Virus record (IMG/VR): IMGVR_UViG_3300009177_000021
Location: 1-41,106 of that record
Strand: one strand, 5' to 3'
DNA from: a virus
DNA: 41,106 nt
Part shown: in pieces, positions 23,979 to 31,101 of the stretch
How positions within the stretch are numbered: the first letter of the stretch is position 1
Layout of the letters: each line of letters begins with the position of its first letter
Position numbers and translations under genes: made by a program
The notes under the pieces: generated by a model
Seen by the model: only the letters and a program-made list of their open reading frames with translations
Databases searched by the model: none
What the model was told of the DNA's origin: nothing

Positions 23979-25295
23979 CTAGCTGGTGTAGTGGGTCGGC
24001 ACCGGCGCCCAGCCCTTCCGCTTCGGCTCGACCGGCACCTGATGCCGCACCGCCAACCCGCGAAACCCGTCCGCCCCGTGACTGGCCCAGTCGTGCACCG
24101 GCGTCGCCTTGAATTCGTGCAACCGCTCGTTGTAGTCCCGCCGGTAGTGCATCAGGGCTTCGATCCCCGCCTGACACTTGCCCGCGTCGAACCAGCAGCG
24201 CGGCAGCAGCATCCGCACGGCGTGGATCCCTTCCTCGACTTCCTGCCCCGTCTGGGCGTGGATGCGCGGCGTCACCTGAAACTTGAGGCCGAACCCGGCC
24301 GCCACCTCCAGCCGCGACTTGCCGCTCCCGAGCTCGCGCACCGCGATGTCATGCGGCGCCCAGTGCTGGCCGTAGACGTAGCCCTTCTGCTGCAGGACGG
24401 CCGCGTAGTGCGGAAAGCCTTCGCCGCTCGCTTCGTAGTAGTCGATCAGGCGCACCTGGCTCGAGCCGCGCGCCGTCTGGCTGAACCACACCGCCATCGC
24501 ATCGCCGATCCCGAGGTCCCAGTCGGTATCCACGGGCAGGCTCGGGTCATACGGCACGGCGCCAATCCGGTGCGTCTCGCGCGCCGCTTCCAGTTCCTTG
24601 GCGTAGATGGCGCCTTTGACACTCGCCTCGAAGCTGCACTCGAATTCCTGCGCATACTCGTCCGGCGTCATCACGGCGCGGGCTGAGGCGAGATAGCCGG
24701 CGTCGAGCAGGCCGGTCGCCGACGCCTTGTATTCGACGTAGAACCACTCCGGGTTCCCCTTGGCCTGTTCCCCCTTGGCGTGCTGCGCGATGTCGTAGAA
24801 CTGATTTTTCCCGTTGGGCGTGCCGAGGAAGAGCGCGCTGCCGCCGCGATCGACCAAGGTCGGGCCGATGACCTCGCTGAAGGTCTTCGCCTGGTGGAGG
24901 CCGTATTCGTCGAGCGTCGCGCGGTCGAGATACATGCCGCGCAGCGCGTCGGGGTTGTCCGCGCCGAAGATGCGGCACTGCCCGCCGTTCGGGTAATCGA
25001 CGCGCAGCTCGCTCTGGTTGAAGCTCACGCCGGGGATCGGCCGCGCGTAGTGCTGCATGTAATCCCAGCAGGTGGTTTTGCCCTGGGTGTAGGTCGGGCC
25101 GATGTAGGCGCAGCGCGGCCGCTCGAGCGCGCACATGGTCGCCGTCTGCTGGTTCATGTTGACGCCGAGCACGGTTTTGCCGAAACGGCGATGACAGACG
25201 AGCACGCCGAAGCGTTTCGTGCGGACCAAGCGCCCGACCTCGCGCTGCAGGGGCCGCGGCTTATACGGGATCTGAACGTCAGTCGCCGAGTTCAT
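23979..25295 (-). CDS. terL: terminase large subunit
   Basis: 438 residues: an ATPase that powers DNA packaging plus a nuclease that cuts concatemers. An adenine-binding region near residue 15 precedes a Walker A variant CHRRFGKT (34-41), Walker B ATLDE (126-130) and motif III LFLGTPNG (155-162). The nuclease half begins at VDTDWDLGIGDAMAVW (acidic cluster near 256-265) and ends with HDWASHGADGFRGLA. It overlaps the end of the small-subunit-like gene by 17 bases. Confidence 0.92.
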   Translation of the reverse strand: MNSATDVQIPYKPRPLQREVGRLVRTKRFGVLVCHRRFGKTVLGVNMNQQTATMCALERPRCAYIGPTYTQGKTTCWDYMQHYARPIPGVSFNQSELRVDYPNGGQCRIFGADNPDALRGMYLDRATLDEYGLHQAKTFSEVIGPTLVDRGGSALFLGTPNGKNQFYDIAQHAKGEQAKGNPEWFYVEYKASATGLLDAGYLASARAVMTPDEYAQEFECSFEASVKGAIYAKELEAARETHRIGAVPYDPSLPVDTDWDLGIGDAMAVWFSQTARGSSQVRLIDYYEASGEGFPHYAAVLQQKGYVYGQHWAPHDIAVRELGSGKSRLEVAAGFGLKFQVTPRIHAQTGQEVEEGIHAVRMLLPRCWFDAGKCQAGIEALMHYRRDYNERLHEFKATPVHDWASHGADGFRGLAVRHQVPVEPKRKGWAPVPTHYTS

Positions 25296-25710
25296 GGATC
25301 AGGCGGATGGCGCCGGTATGCTGCACGGTCTGCGATTCGGGGGCTTTGCCCAGCGTGCGGTCGAGGACATCGCGCGAGGCGGCATAGGCGACGGTGGGGA
25401 ACTGGTCCTGGTCGATGAGTTTGGTCAGGCGGTCGATGGCGGGATGCTGCAGGGCGACGAGGCGGTCAAGGGCTTTCTGCTGCACCTGCGGGGCGGCGCC
25501 GCCGTGCATGCGGCAGACCGTGCCGCCGCGGATCGGTTCCTTGCCGCAGCGCCGGCCCTGCCGGTTGGTCGCCGTGCAGCGCGGGCGGTCCATGGGGTGG
25601 GACGGGTCCATGGGGTCATCGCGGCGGATGAGCGGACCGCGGGGCGCGTGGCGCTCGGCTTTCAACGCCGCGTTGCCCGCCGGTGGGCGATCCGCATTTT
25701 CCTTAGGCAT
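25279..25710 (-). CDS. putative terminase small subunit
   Basis: 143 residues with a basic N-terminus, a Cys-containing segment (RCTATNRQGRRCGKEPIRGG), CRMHGG, then helices (ALDRLVALQHPAIDRLTKLI ... VAYAASRDVLDRTLG). Proteins with this CxAxxxxGxxC ... HGG signature directly upstream of the large terminase are commonly the DNA-recognition subunit. The assignment is from context. An internal Met near residue 34 or 40 is an alternative start. Confidence 0.68.
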   Translation of the reverse strand: MPKENADRPPAGNAALKAERHAPRGPLIRRDDPMDPSHPMDRPRCTATNRQGRRCGKEPIRGGTVCRMHGGAAPQVQQKALDRLVALQHPAIDRLTKLIDQDQFPTVAYAASRDVLDRTLGKAPESQTVQHTGAIRLIHELGD

Positions 25711-25772
25711 TGGTGTAATCCAGTATGCGCCTTATTCGCCGGGATACTCGGCCAGCCCGCGGACAAACGCCG

Positions 25773-25913
25773 TCATCTTCGTATCGTCCCAGCCGCCGGC
25801 GCGCTGAGAAAGCAAGCGCCGAACACGTCGTGGTGTTCAGGGTTAATCTGCACCACGCACCCGACCTCTATCCGCGGATCTCTGACGTTCTCCGTTCTTG
25901 AGGCGGTCGGCAT
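25773..25913 (-). CDS. short protein, possibly truncated or frameshifted
   Basis: 46 residues, MPTASRTENVRDPRIEVGCV then VQINPEHHDVFGACFL, preceded by a good ribosome site (GGAAGGTGGGGTC). The motif VVQINPEHHDVFGACF resembles the opening of a longer phage protein family, but the frame stops soon after. In the -1 frame the codons continue sensibly as QRAGGWDDTKMTAFVRGLAE and stop at 25732. A natural truncation, a frameshift or an assembly error would all explain this. Confidence 0.45.
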   Translation of the reverse strand: MPTASRTENVRDPRIEVGCVVQINPEHHDVFGACFLSAPAAGTIRR

Positions 25914-25947
25914 GACCCCACCTTCCGACGCGAGGTCGGAGAAGACT

Positions 25948-26000
25948 TTGACGCGATCTCGACGGGGTGACCCGCTACGCCCATGAAGACCTCGCATCGG
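25948..26000 (+). repeat. boundary repeat copy 5 (after the adenine/N4 methyltransferase)
   Basis: Left block TTGACGCGATCTCG, an inner GGG/CCC pair, then right block GAAGACCTCGCATCG. It lies 12 bases past the methyltransferase stop and is inverted relative to copy 6 before its start. Second-subgroup copy with a gap of 26. Confidence 0.8.
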
Positions 26001-26011
26001 CGTGTCCGACC

Positions 26012-26965
26012 CTACGCGACATCGAACCGGATCCCGCGTTGCTGGGTCCGCTTCTGCGCCAACGGCTGATAACTCAAGTCCGTGCCCACCCACCGTCGCC
26101 CGAGCCGTTCGGCCACCGCCCCGACCGTGCCTGAGCCGAGGAACGGATCGAGCACCAGCCCGCCGAGCGGACACCCGGCCAAGATGCACGGTTCCACCAA
26201 CGCTTCCGGCATCGTGGCGAAGTGGGCGCCGGCATAGGGCATGGTCGGGATCGTCCAGACGCTGCGCTTGTTGCGGCCGAGCGCGTTGATGTTGTCGGCC
26301 ATCTTCACGCAATGCCCGATGGCTCGCTTGTTCGCCGCCCCTGCGTTGATGTAGCCATCCGCAGGCGCAGACACATTCAAGCCGTACTCGTAGCGTGCCA
26401 GTGATTCTGGCGCGTGCGCTTCTCGGATCGCGTCTTGGTCGTAGTAGTACCGTTCCGACTTTGCCAGCAGGAACAGGTATTCATGCGCCTTCGTCGGCCG
26501 GTCGGTCACGCTCTCGGGCATCGGGTTGGGTTTCGCCCAGATGATGTCCGAGCGGAGGTACCAACCATCGGCTTGCAAGGCGAAGGCAACGCGCCACGGG
26601 ATGCCGAGGAGGTCTTTTGGCTTCACGTTAGAGGCGATGCGCAGGTGCTGGCGTCCTTCGTGACCGTAGTCGTACTCAGCCCATCCGCGATCCTTCTCTG
26701 GACGGCCGCGATCATGGCGGCCGATCTCTCCGCTTCCGTAGCTATCCCCCAAGTTCAGCCACACGATCCCGTCGTCCTTCAACACGCGCCGCACTTCCCT
26801 GAACACCTGCACCAGACTGGCGACGTAGGCGTCGGGCGTGCCCTCCAGCCCGATTTGTGACGTGTTCCCATAGTCCCGCAACCCGAAGTAGGGCGGGCTT
26901 GTCACGACGCACTGGACGCAGTTCGCGCCCAACGGGAGCGCCCGCGCATCGGCGCGAATCAGCAT
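26012..26965 (-). CDS. DNA methyltransferase, N4-cytosine/N6-adenine beta class
   Basis: 317 residues. The catalytic motif TSPPY stands near residue 23-27 and the SAM-binding motif DPFLGSGT near 275, the order of the beta group. The protein methylates an exocyclic amino group. TSPPY is compatible with N4-cytosine or N6-adenine, so the base is undecided. No restriction partner is visible; protection from host restriction or regulation is likely. The gene is bracketed by inverted boundary repeats and reads like a self-contained cassette. Confidence 0.85.
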   Translation of the reverse strand: MLIRADARALPLGANCVQCVVTSPPYFGLRDYGNTSQIGLEGTPDAYVASLVQVFREVRRVLKDDGIVWLNLGDSYGSGEIGRHDRGRPEKDRGWAEYDYGHEGRQHLRIASNVKPKDLLGIPWRVAFALQADGWYLRSDIIWAKPNPMPESVTDRPTKAHEYLFLLAKSERYYYDQDAIREAHAPESLARYEYGLNVSAPADGYINAGAANKRAIGHCVKMADNINALGRNKRSVWTIPTMPYAGAHFATMPEALVEPCILAGCPLGGLVLDPFLGSGTVGAVAERLGRRWVGTDLSYQPLAQKRTQQRGIRFDVA

Positions 26966-27001
26966 CGGCCGTTCCGGCGCGCCCGGTGACAGGGTCGGGG
27001 C

Positions 27002-27050
27002 GACAAACGCGTGGTCTCACTCTGCACGGTATTCATACGGTCGCAGCGCG
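27002..27050 (-). repeat. boundary repeat copy 6 (before the methyltransferase)
   Basis: On the plus strand GACAAACGCGTGG, an inner GTAT/ATAC hairpin, then GTCGCAGCGC with a 24-base gap. It ends 37 bases before the leftward ATG. With copy 7 it forms a larger imperfect inverted repeat in a 191-base gene-free stretch. Confidence 0.8.
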
Positions 27051-27125
27051 CCTAAAGACGTTCTTCTTTCTGGGGACGATCTGATCCAGCTCGTCGAGGG
27101 AGAGCGTCAGGAGCACGAGACGTCC

Positions 27126-27180
27126 TTGACGCGATCTCGGCGTTGATGAACCGCATTCACCATGAAGACCTCGCATCGAC
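27126..27180 (+). repeat. boundary repeat copy 7 (over the cytosine methyltransferase stop)
   Basis: Left block TTGACGCGATCTCG, inner TGAA/TTCA, right block GAAGACCTCGCATCGAC. It covers the last codons of the cytosine methyltransferase. Gap 27. Confidence 0.8.
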
Positions 27181-28110
27181 TCGCCCGACCTCGTCGCCGT
27201 GCGCCAGGCTCATGTAGGCTTCGATGAAGACCTGCGCGACTTGCGGGACGATGGCGTTGCCATACCCGCGCAGGCGTCCCAGATTGACGGGATCCCCATC
27301 AACCAACGGGAATGTGCCGGGTTCAACTGGACGGGCTTTCCCGTCGCGACAGGGGAGCCAGTCGCAGGCCGTCCAGAAACCCACATCGCCTGCACTTCCA
27401 ACGGCGTGCCCATCCGCCGGCCATGTTTCGCCACGACGCGCACTTGCCGCGTCTCGTGACTCGCCGCCGTGTCGCCGCTGATTTCGCCCCGCGGTGTCTG
27501 CCACCCCGCCAACTTCGCCGCGCCGGGCAGCTTCTGAAACCGCGCCCTCGTGCCGTTCGGCCTCTTCGGGCCGTAACAGTAGTCGCTCCCGAGTTCGTCG
27601 TTGACCATCGGTGTCGGCCACGAACCATATGCGCTGCCGCTTGTGGTACGCGCCGACGCCCGCAGCTGGGAGATTACACGCCCCGACGGCGTAGTCTTCC
27701 GACTCCACGTCATCGCAAAGACGATCGAACCATCCGTGGGCAACCGCGCCTTCAACTTGTTCACCAAAGACGACGCGAGGGCGGCACTCGCGGAGGAGCT
27801 GGAACCAGACAGGCCAAAGGTCGCGCGGATCGTGGCCGCCAGCTTGGGCGCCGGCGCTCGAGAACGGCTGACAGGGACAAGAGCCGGTCCAGACGGGGCG
27901 ATCGTCGGACCATCCGGCGAGTCGAAGAGCGTACGACCACCCCCCGATGCCGGCGAAGAAGTGGCACTGCCCGAAGCCGCGGAGGTCATCGGGTCGAACA
28001 AGTTCGATTGACCGAGTATCAACTTCGCCATCGGGGATCTGCCCTGCCTTCATCAACTCTCTGAGCCACGCCGCGGCGAACGGATCGATCTCGTTGTAGT
28101 AGACGCTCAC
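27157..28110 (-). CDS. C5-cytosine DNA methyltransferase (Dcm type)
   Basis: 317 residues from a GTG that overlaps the preceding stop (GTGA). Motif I is HFFAGIGGWSYALRLAGW near residue 50, motif IV PCQPFSSAG near 80, a motif VI variant GEQVEG (Gln for the usual Asn), motif VIII KRQRIW and motif X GNAIVPQVA. Segments resembling motifs II and III (NEIDPFAAAWLRELM and GEVDTRSI) come before motif I, a shuffled order. Residues about 165-260, the target-recognition region, are Arg/Glu/Gly-rich and loose. That stretch coincides with a second reading frame in the +1 phase. Confidence 0.85.
   Translation of the reverse strand: MSVYYNEIDPFAAAWLRELMKAGQIPDGEVDTRSIELVRPDDLRGFGQCHFFAGIGGWSYALRLAGWSDDRPVWTGSCPCQPFSSAGAQAGGHDPRDLWPVWFQLLRECRPRVVFGEQVEGAVAHGWFDRLCDDVESEDYAVGACNLPAAGVGAYHKRQRIWFVADTDGQRRTRERLLLRPEEAERHEGAVSEAARRGEVGGVADTAGRNQRRHGGESRDAASARRGETWPADGHAVGSAGDVGFWTACDWLPCRDGKARPVEPGTFPLVDGDPVNLGRLRGYGNAIVPQVAQVFIEAYMSLAHGDEVGRVDARSSW
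27210..28031 (-). CDS. overlapping +1-frame gene inside the cytosine methyltransferase
   Basis: 273 residues, wholly within the methyltransferase gene, same strand, one base out of phase. Unlike a typical GC-rich shadow frame it is not Arg/Pro dominated. It carries FAMTWSRKTTPSGRVISQLR, ASARTTSGSAYGSWPTP, GWQTPRG and LNPAHSRWLMGIPSIWDACA. From memory, the SG..I..LRASAR..S....WPTP and NP....WLMG.P..W patterns recur in many phage proteins, some in or beside methyltransferases. The C-terminus MATPSSRKSRRSSSKPT is the phase-shifted reading of motif X. I believe it is translated, with unknown role. The start ATG has only a weak ribosome site. Confidence 0.6.
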   Translation of the reverse strand: MAKLILGQSNLFDPMTSAASGSATSSPASGGGRTLFDSPDGPTIAPSGPALVPVSRSRAPAPKLAATIRATFGLSGSSSSASAALASSLVNKLKARLPTDGSIVFAMTWSRKTTPSGRVISQLRASARTTSGSAYGSWPTPMVNDELGSDYCYGPKRPNGTRARFQKLPGAAKLAGWQTPRGEISGDTAASHETRQVRVVAKHGRRMGTPLEVQAMWVSGRPATGSPVATGKPVQLNPAHSRWLMGIPSIWDACAGMATPSSRKSRRSSSKPT

Positions 28111-28370
28111 CGGACCGCCCCAATCGCCTGCAGGGCCGCGTCCACATCCGCGACATACCGGAGTGGCCACCCCTCCGCGATCAACGCGTCCTGGGCCGCC
28201 GTGGCCTTCCCTTTCCCCGTTTTCGCGTCGAGCATGGTCAACCGATCCCGATACAGCACCAGCATGTCGAACTTGTCGAGCAGGATCACTTTCGCGCCGG
28301 CGTGGCGCAGCGCCTGGACGATCGGGCGTTCCGATCGATCCCGCCGGAGATTCCAGCCCATGCGGCGCAT
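28107..28370 (-). CDS. small PD-(D/E)XK-type nuclease
   Basis: 87 residues. ERPIVQALRHAGAKVILLDK is followed by FDMLVLYRDRLTMLDAKTGK, with the Asp of FDMLV and the DAK triad of a PD-(D/E)XK (VRR-NUC or resolvase-like) core. A helix and VRYVADVDAALQAIG-type ending complete the fold. Such proteins cut branched or nicked DNA during phage recombination and replication. The start is the ATG overlapping the stop of the Cys-rich gene (TGATG). Confidence 0.65.
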   Translation of the reverse strand: MRRMGWNLRRDRSERPIVQALRHAGAKVILLDKFDMLVLYRDRLTMLDAKTGKGKATAAQDALIAEGWPLRYVADVDAALQAIGAVR

Positions 28371-28633
28371 CAGCCGGCCTGCTCCAGTTGCCGCGCCTTC
28401 GCTTCCTCGAGCCACGCCTGCGCCAGTGTCGCGAGCGGGCCGCGGCCCAGCCGCTCGGCTTTCGACGGACACTGGCAGTGCTGCGCGCACTTCCCGCAGC
28501 CGTGCGGCGCCATCGGACAGGTCAACGCCAGCCACTTGTGCGACGGCATGCCGTTCGGTGGGGCGCAGCAGGTGAACCCTCCCTGCGGATAGGTCGTCCC
28601 GCAGCAGAAGCACGTCAGGGTCCGCTTAGCCAC
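28370..28633 (-). CDS. Cys-rich zinc-binding protein
   Basis: 87 residues from a GTG overlapping the preceding stop. It has many cysteines: CFCCGTT, CCAPP, CPMAPHGCGKCAQHCQC. At least one zinc site is likely. The C-terminus is a helix (LATLAQAWLEEAKARQLEQA). It sits in the replication block between loader-like and nuclease genes and may bind nucleic acid. Confidence 0.6.
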   Translation of the reverse strand: MAKRTLTCFCCGTTYPQGGFTCCAPPNGMPSHKWLALTCPMAPHGCGKCAQHCQCPSKAERLGRGPLATLAQAWLEEAKARQLEQAG

Positions 28634-29168
28634 GCTGGAGCGCCTCGAGCTGTGCCGGCGGCAGATCCTCGAGCACTGGCGGCAGTCCGCGCTCGAGGTC
28701 GAAGACGCCTGCGAGCCGCTTGCACGCCGGGGGCGCGTCGGTGCGTTGATGGCGCACAAAGGCGCGGAGAAATTCCTTGCGCTTCGACGCCCACATCTCC
28801 GGGCTGAGGTCGGCCGCACACGCCGCCGGCCAGGTGCCGAAGGTGTCGGCTATCGCGAGCGCGACGACCGCGTCGAACCGCGGCGTGCGATAGGCGCCGA
28901 CCGTCCGCATCATGTCCTTGAAATTGACCCACGCGGCCTCGGCCTCGTCTTCCGGCGTGCCCACCGCGAGCTGGCGGATCTCGACCGGCTTCGGCATGAA
29001 CCGGCACTGCCGCACCGCGGCGTCGAGCCCGTCGAGCACGACCCACAACGGCAGATCCTGCAACGCGTCGAAGTAGAGCGTGAGTTTGGCCTCGGACAAC
29101 TTCGCGTCGAAGAGCTCGCCGACGACCGTCAGTTTTTCGATGAAGGGCTGGACGTCCTGCGCCGTCAT
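28626..29168 (-). CDS. replisome-organiser / helicase-loader-like protein
   Basis: 180 residues. The N-terminal part (FIEKLTVVGELFDAKLSEAK ... YFDALQDLPLWVVLDGLDAA ... CRFMPKPVEIRQL) has the layout of small phage proteins that replace G39P/DnaC-type loaders. The key sign is the helix pair followed by xFMPxPxExRxL. It is directly downstream of, and overlaps (ATGA), the DUF1376 initiator-like gene, supporting a role in origin opening or helicase loading. The longer frame upstream is shadow sequence. Confidence 0.62.
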   Translation of the reverse strand: MTAQDVQPFIEKLTVVGELFDAKLSEAKLTLYFDALQDLPLWVVLDGLDAAVRQCRFMPKPVEIRQLAVGTPEDEAEAAWVNFKDMMRTVGAYRTPRFDAVVALAIADTFGTWPAACAADLSPEMWASKRKEFLRAFVRHQRTDAPPACKRLAGVFDLERGLPPVLEDLPPAQLEALQRG

Positions 29169-30115
29169 GTCGGCCTCCCCTGCTGCTGCAACCGCGCCAC
29201 CACGCGCCGCCCGGCTTCCACGTTCTGCTGGCTCTGCTCGGAGATCGCGAGCGACGGCGGGCCGCGGAGCTCGTCGTCCCACCGATGCCCGTTGAGCCAC
29301 GTCGCCGGATACGGAATGAACCGCCCGCCGTCGCGCAGCCACTCGGATGAGGCTTTCTGCGCATCGACCGCCTGGACGATGAGGTCGGTCAACGTCACCG
29401 TCGGCTTGAGCTTGCGCCACGCGTTCTCGGCCGCGTGCTTATCGACGTGCCGCGGCCAGTGCGCCCAGAATTCGTCGAAGCCCGCCTGGAGGACGCCGAG
29501 CGTGGTCCGCATCTTCTGGCGCGTAGCGGCGACAGCGTGGCCGTTGGTCTGCGCCTGATCGAGCGCCGCGGCGACGCGCGCCGGCGACACACGCGGGGGA
29601 GGGTGCGTAGCACCCGACTCTTCTTCTTCGGAAGAAGTGGGTAACGGAAACGAAGACGAAAACGAAGACGGAAACGAAGACGAAAACGAAGAGCCATCAT
29701 CCGGCTGCCCGTCGGCTAGAGCCGGAGGGATGGCCGCGTCATGGCCGCGGCTATCGGAAGTGTCTGATTTACGCCACTTTTTGCGCGCCCCCGCTTTTCC
29801 TTTAATTTGTTGAAGTGCGCGATAGGTCTCTTGCTTTTTGCGTTCCAAGTCTAAGCGCCGATGACGGAGAATCCCGTTTTCGGGTTGAAAGCGTGCGGCG
29901 AGGACCGGCCACATTTTTCGCATCTGGATCACGGTCGTGCCCGCCAGCCGCGCGCAGGCGACCGGGTCGTCGGGGATCTCGCCCTCGAGCCAGCAGTGGC
30001 ACAGCAGCCGGATATAGGCGCCCGCTTCGGCGCACGACATCGACGCCTGGCCGATCGAGGTCAGAAAGTCTTTCGGATAAAACCGAAACGCGGGGGAGTG
30101 CTCGCTCCACGCCAT
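29165..30115 (-). CDS. DUF1376-type replication initiator
   Basis: 316 residues. The N-terminal 100 (PAFRFYPKDFLTSIGQASMS ... AGAYIRLLCHCWLEGEIPDD) are a DUF1376 winged-helix domain typical of phage replication proteins. The C-terminal 100 (FDEFWAHWPRHVDKHAAENA ... FIPYPATWLNGHRWDDEL) match the usual partner domain of such proteins. Between them lies a Ser/Phe/Pro linker (SSFSSSFP twice) coded by a 12-bp tandem repeat, and an acidic patch. It should bind the origin and recruit the loader encoded next. Confidence 0.8.
   Translation of the reverse strand: MAWSEHSPAFRFYPKDFLTSIGQASMSCAEAGAYIRLLCHCWLEGEIPDDPVACARLAGTTVIQMRKMWPVLAARFQPENGILRHRRLDLERKKQETYRALQQIKGKAGARKKWRKSDTSDSRGHDAAIPPALADGQPDDGSSFSSSFPSSFSSSFPLPTSSEEEESGATHPPPRVSPARVAAALDQAQTNGHAVAATRQKMRTTLGVLQAGFDEFWAHWPRHVDKHAAENAWRKLKPTVTLTDLIVQAVDAQKASSEWLRDGGRFIPYPATWLNGHRWDDELRGPPSLAISEQSQQNVEAGRRVVARLQQQGRPT
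29644..29691. repeat. 12-bp tandem repeat, four units, in the initiator linker
   Basis: Units alternate acggaaacgaag and acgaaaacgaag, so the true period is 24 bp in two copies. They encode SSFSSSFP twice. Because they lie within an initiator-type gene the repeats could also act as origin iterons. Confidence 0.9.
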
Positions 30116-30225
30116 ACCGACACCACCGATCGCTTGGTGTCCACGTCTAGACCTGCACAGCCTGCGCGACGGGCGTGGAAAGATCGCGCAACCTGAAGAA
30201 ACGATTACGAACGACGACGATCTGT
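30116..30225. other. gene-free stretch before the initiator gene
   Basis: This stretch holds no gene. Around 30146-30200 it contains a degenerate match to the boundary repeat in the leftward orientation (ACGTCTAGAC, then AGATCGCGC and CTGAAGAA). The match is too weak to count with the other copies. It is otherwise unremarkable, with no clear promoter. Confidence 0.3.
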
Positions 30226-30273
30226 CGCGCTACGACCGCACGGGTGGTGCGAGCTCAGAGGCCACGCGTTTGT
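30226..30273 (+). repeat. boundary repeat copy 8 (after the 30.3-kb gene)
   Basis: Left block GCGCTACGAC, a clear inner hairpin CGCAC/GTGCG, right block GCCACGCGTTTGT, gap exactly 24. It abuts the stop codon of the leftward gene. Confidence 0.8.
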
Positions 30274-30707
30274 TACCCTTGCCCCTTCGGGTCATCCTCA
30301 AGAACGCCGACGAAGATCGACGGCGGTGTCGGGATGGTCGCCTCCACTGGCCGCCACAGGTGCAGGACGTGCGGGTGGTTATTCACGTACTCGGATTTCT
30401 TCGGATGCAACTGCATCACGACATCCTCGCCGTCCCAGCACAGATCCTTGACGAAGCACATTTCCTTCCACGACGGCGTGCGCATCTTGCGCGCCGTGCC
30501 GAAGCCCGCGCCGCGAAAGGCATGGACGCTGACGTGTTCCCACGCCGGGAGACTCGGATCGGCCGTGCCGTCCGAACAGATGAGCGCCAGTTTCCAGCCC
30601 GGCTCCGGCGAGTCGATTAGAAACGCGCCGTTGTTGCCGTCGGCCGCCGTGCTCCCGAGCTGCGGGTGCGTCGTATCGCGCGCGGCTTCCGGCACATGAA
30701 AACTCAT
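30273..30707 (-). CDS. conserved phage protein (DUF7694-like)
   Basis: 144 residues ending in a strongly patterned region: KMRTPSWKEMCFVKDLCWDG, then EDVVMQLHPKKSEYVNNHPH, then VLHLWRP. This WKEMCFVKD ... VMQLHP ... NNHPxxLHLWRP set is widespread in phages and I recall it as DUF7694. Its role is unknown. The ATG overlaps the previous stop (ATGA). The N-terminal 40 residues look like a separate loose region. Confidence 0.72.
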   Translation of the reverse strand: MSFHVPEAARDTTHPQLGSTAADGNNGAFLIDSPEPGWKLALICSDGTADPSLPAWEHVSVHAFRGAGFGTARKMRTPSWKEMCFVKDLCWDGEDVVMQLHPKKSEYVNNHPHVLHLWRPVEATIPTPPSIFVGVLEDDPKGQG

Positions 30708-31024
30708 CGCGTCCGCCGCGCGTATTCGGCCTGCACGCCCGACATCAGGATGAACGCGTCCCAGTACCGGCGCTTGCGGCCCTTCGTCGTCGTGCTCTCG
30801 TATTGCGCTTTCGCGGCGGCGACCTGCCGCACCAGCCATTCTGCGAACGACTCGTGCCCGTCAGTCACCTGTTCGAGACATTCCGGGCATTCCACCCACG
30901 CGCGCACGACCAACCCGAGTTCGGGATCGACGCCGGACACACGCTTCCCGCAGCGCATACAGTGCGTGTGCTCGACATACTTCGTCGTTCTTGCGGATGA
31001 CGGCATCATCGCGATCCTTTTCAC
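30704..31024 (-). CDS. zinc-ribbon protein of about 106 residues
   Basis: CMRCGKRV and CPECLEQV, about 24 residues apart, form a probable zinc ribbon. The C-terminal half is helical and basic (FAEWLVRQVAAAKAQYESTT). Met at residue 6 or 7 is an alternative start. It is coupled to the DUF7694-like gene. It is probably nucleic-acid binding, but no family is recognised. Confidence 0.62.
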   Translation of the reverse strand: MKRIAMMPSSARTTKYVEHTHCMRCGKRVSGVDPELGLVVRAWVECPECLEQVTDGHESFAEWLVRQVAAAKAQYESTTTKGRKRRYWDAFILMSGVQAEYARRTR

Positions 31025-31101
31025 TTGGGGCCGGTGGTATCCAACGGGCCGGCCCCGCCCCCGCTCTCAGGTGCTCCCTTGGGTGATCACCCTGGATGTC
31101 G

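Noticed and set aside
26966-27156. A separate small gene in this stretch
   Set aside because: Short frames are present on both strands but none has a ribosome site or a protein-like product; the stretch is taken up by two boundary repeats.
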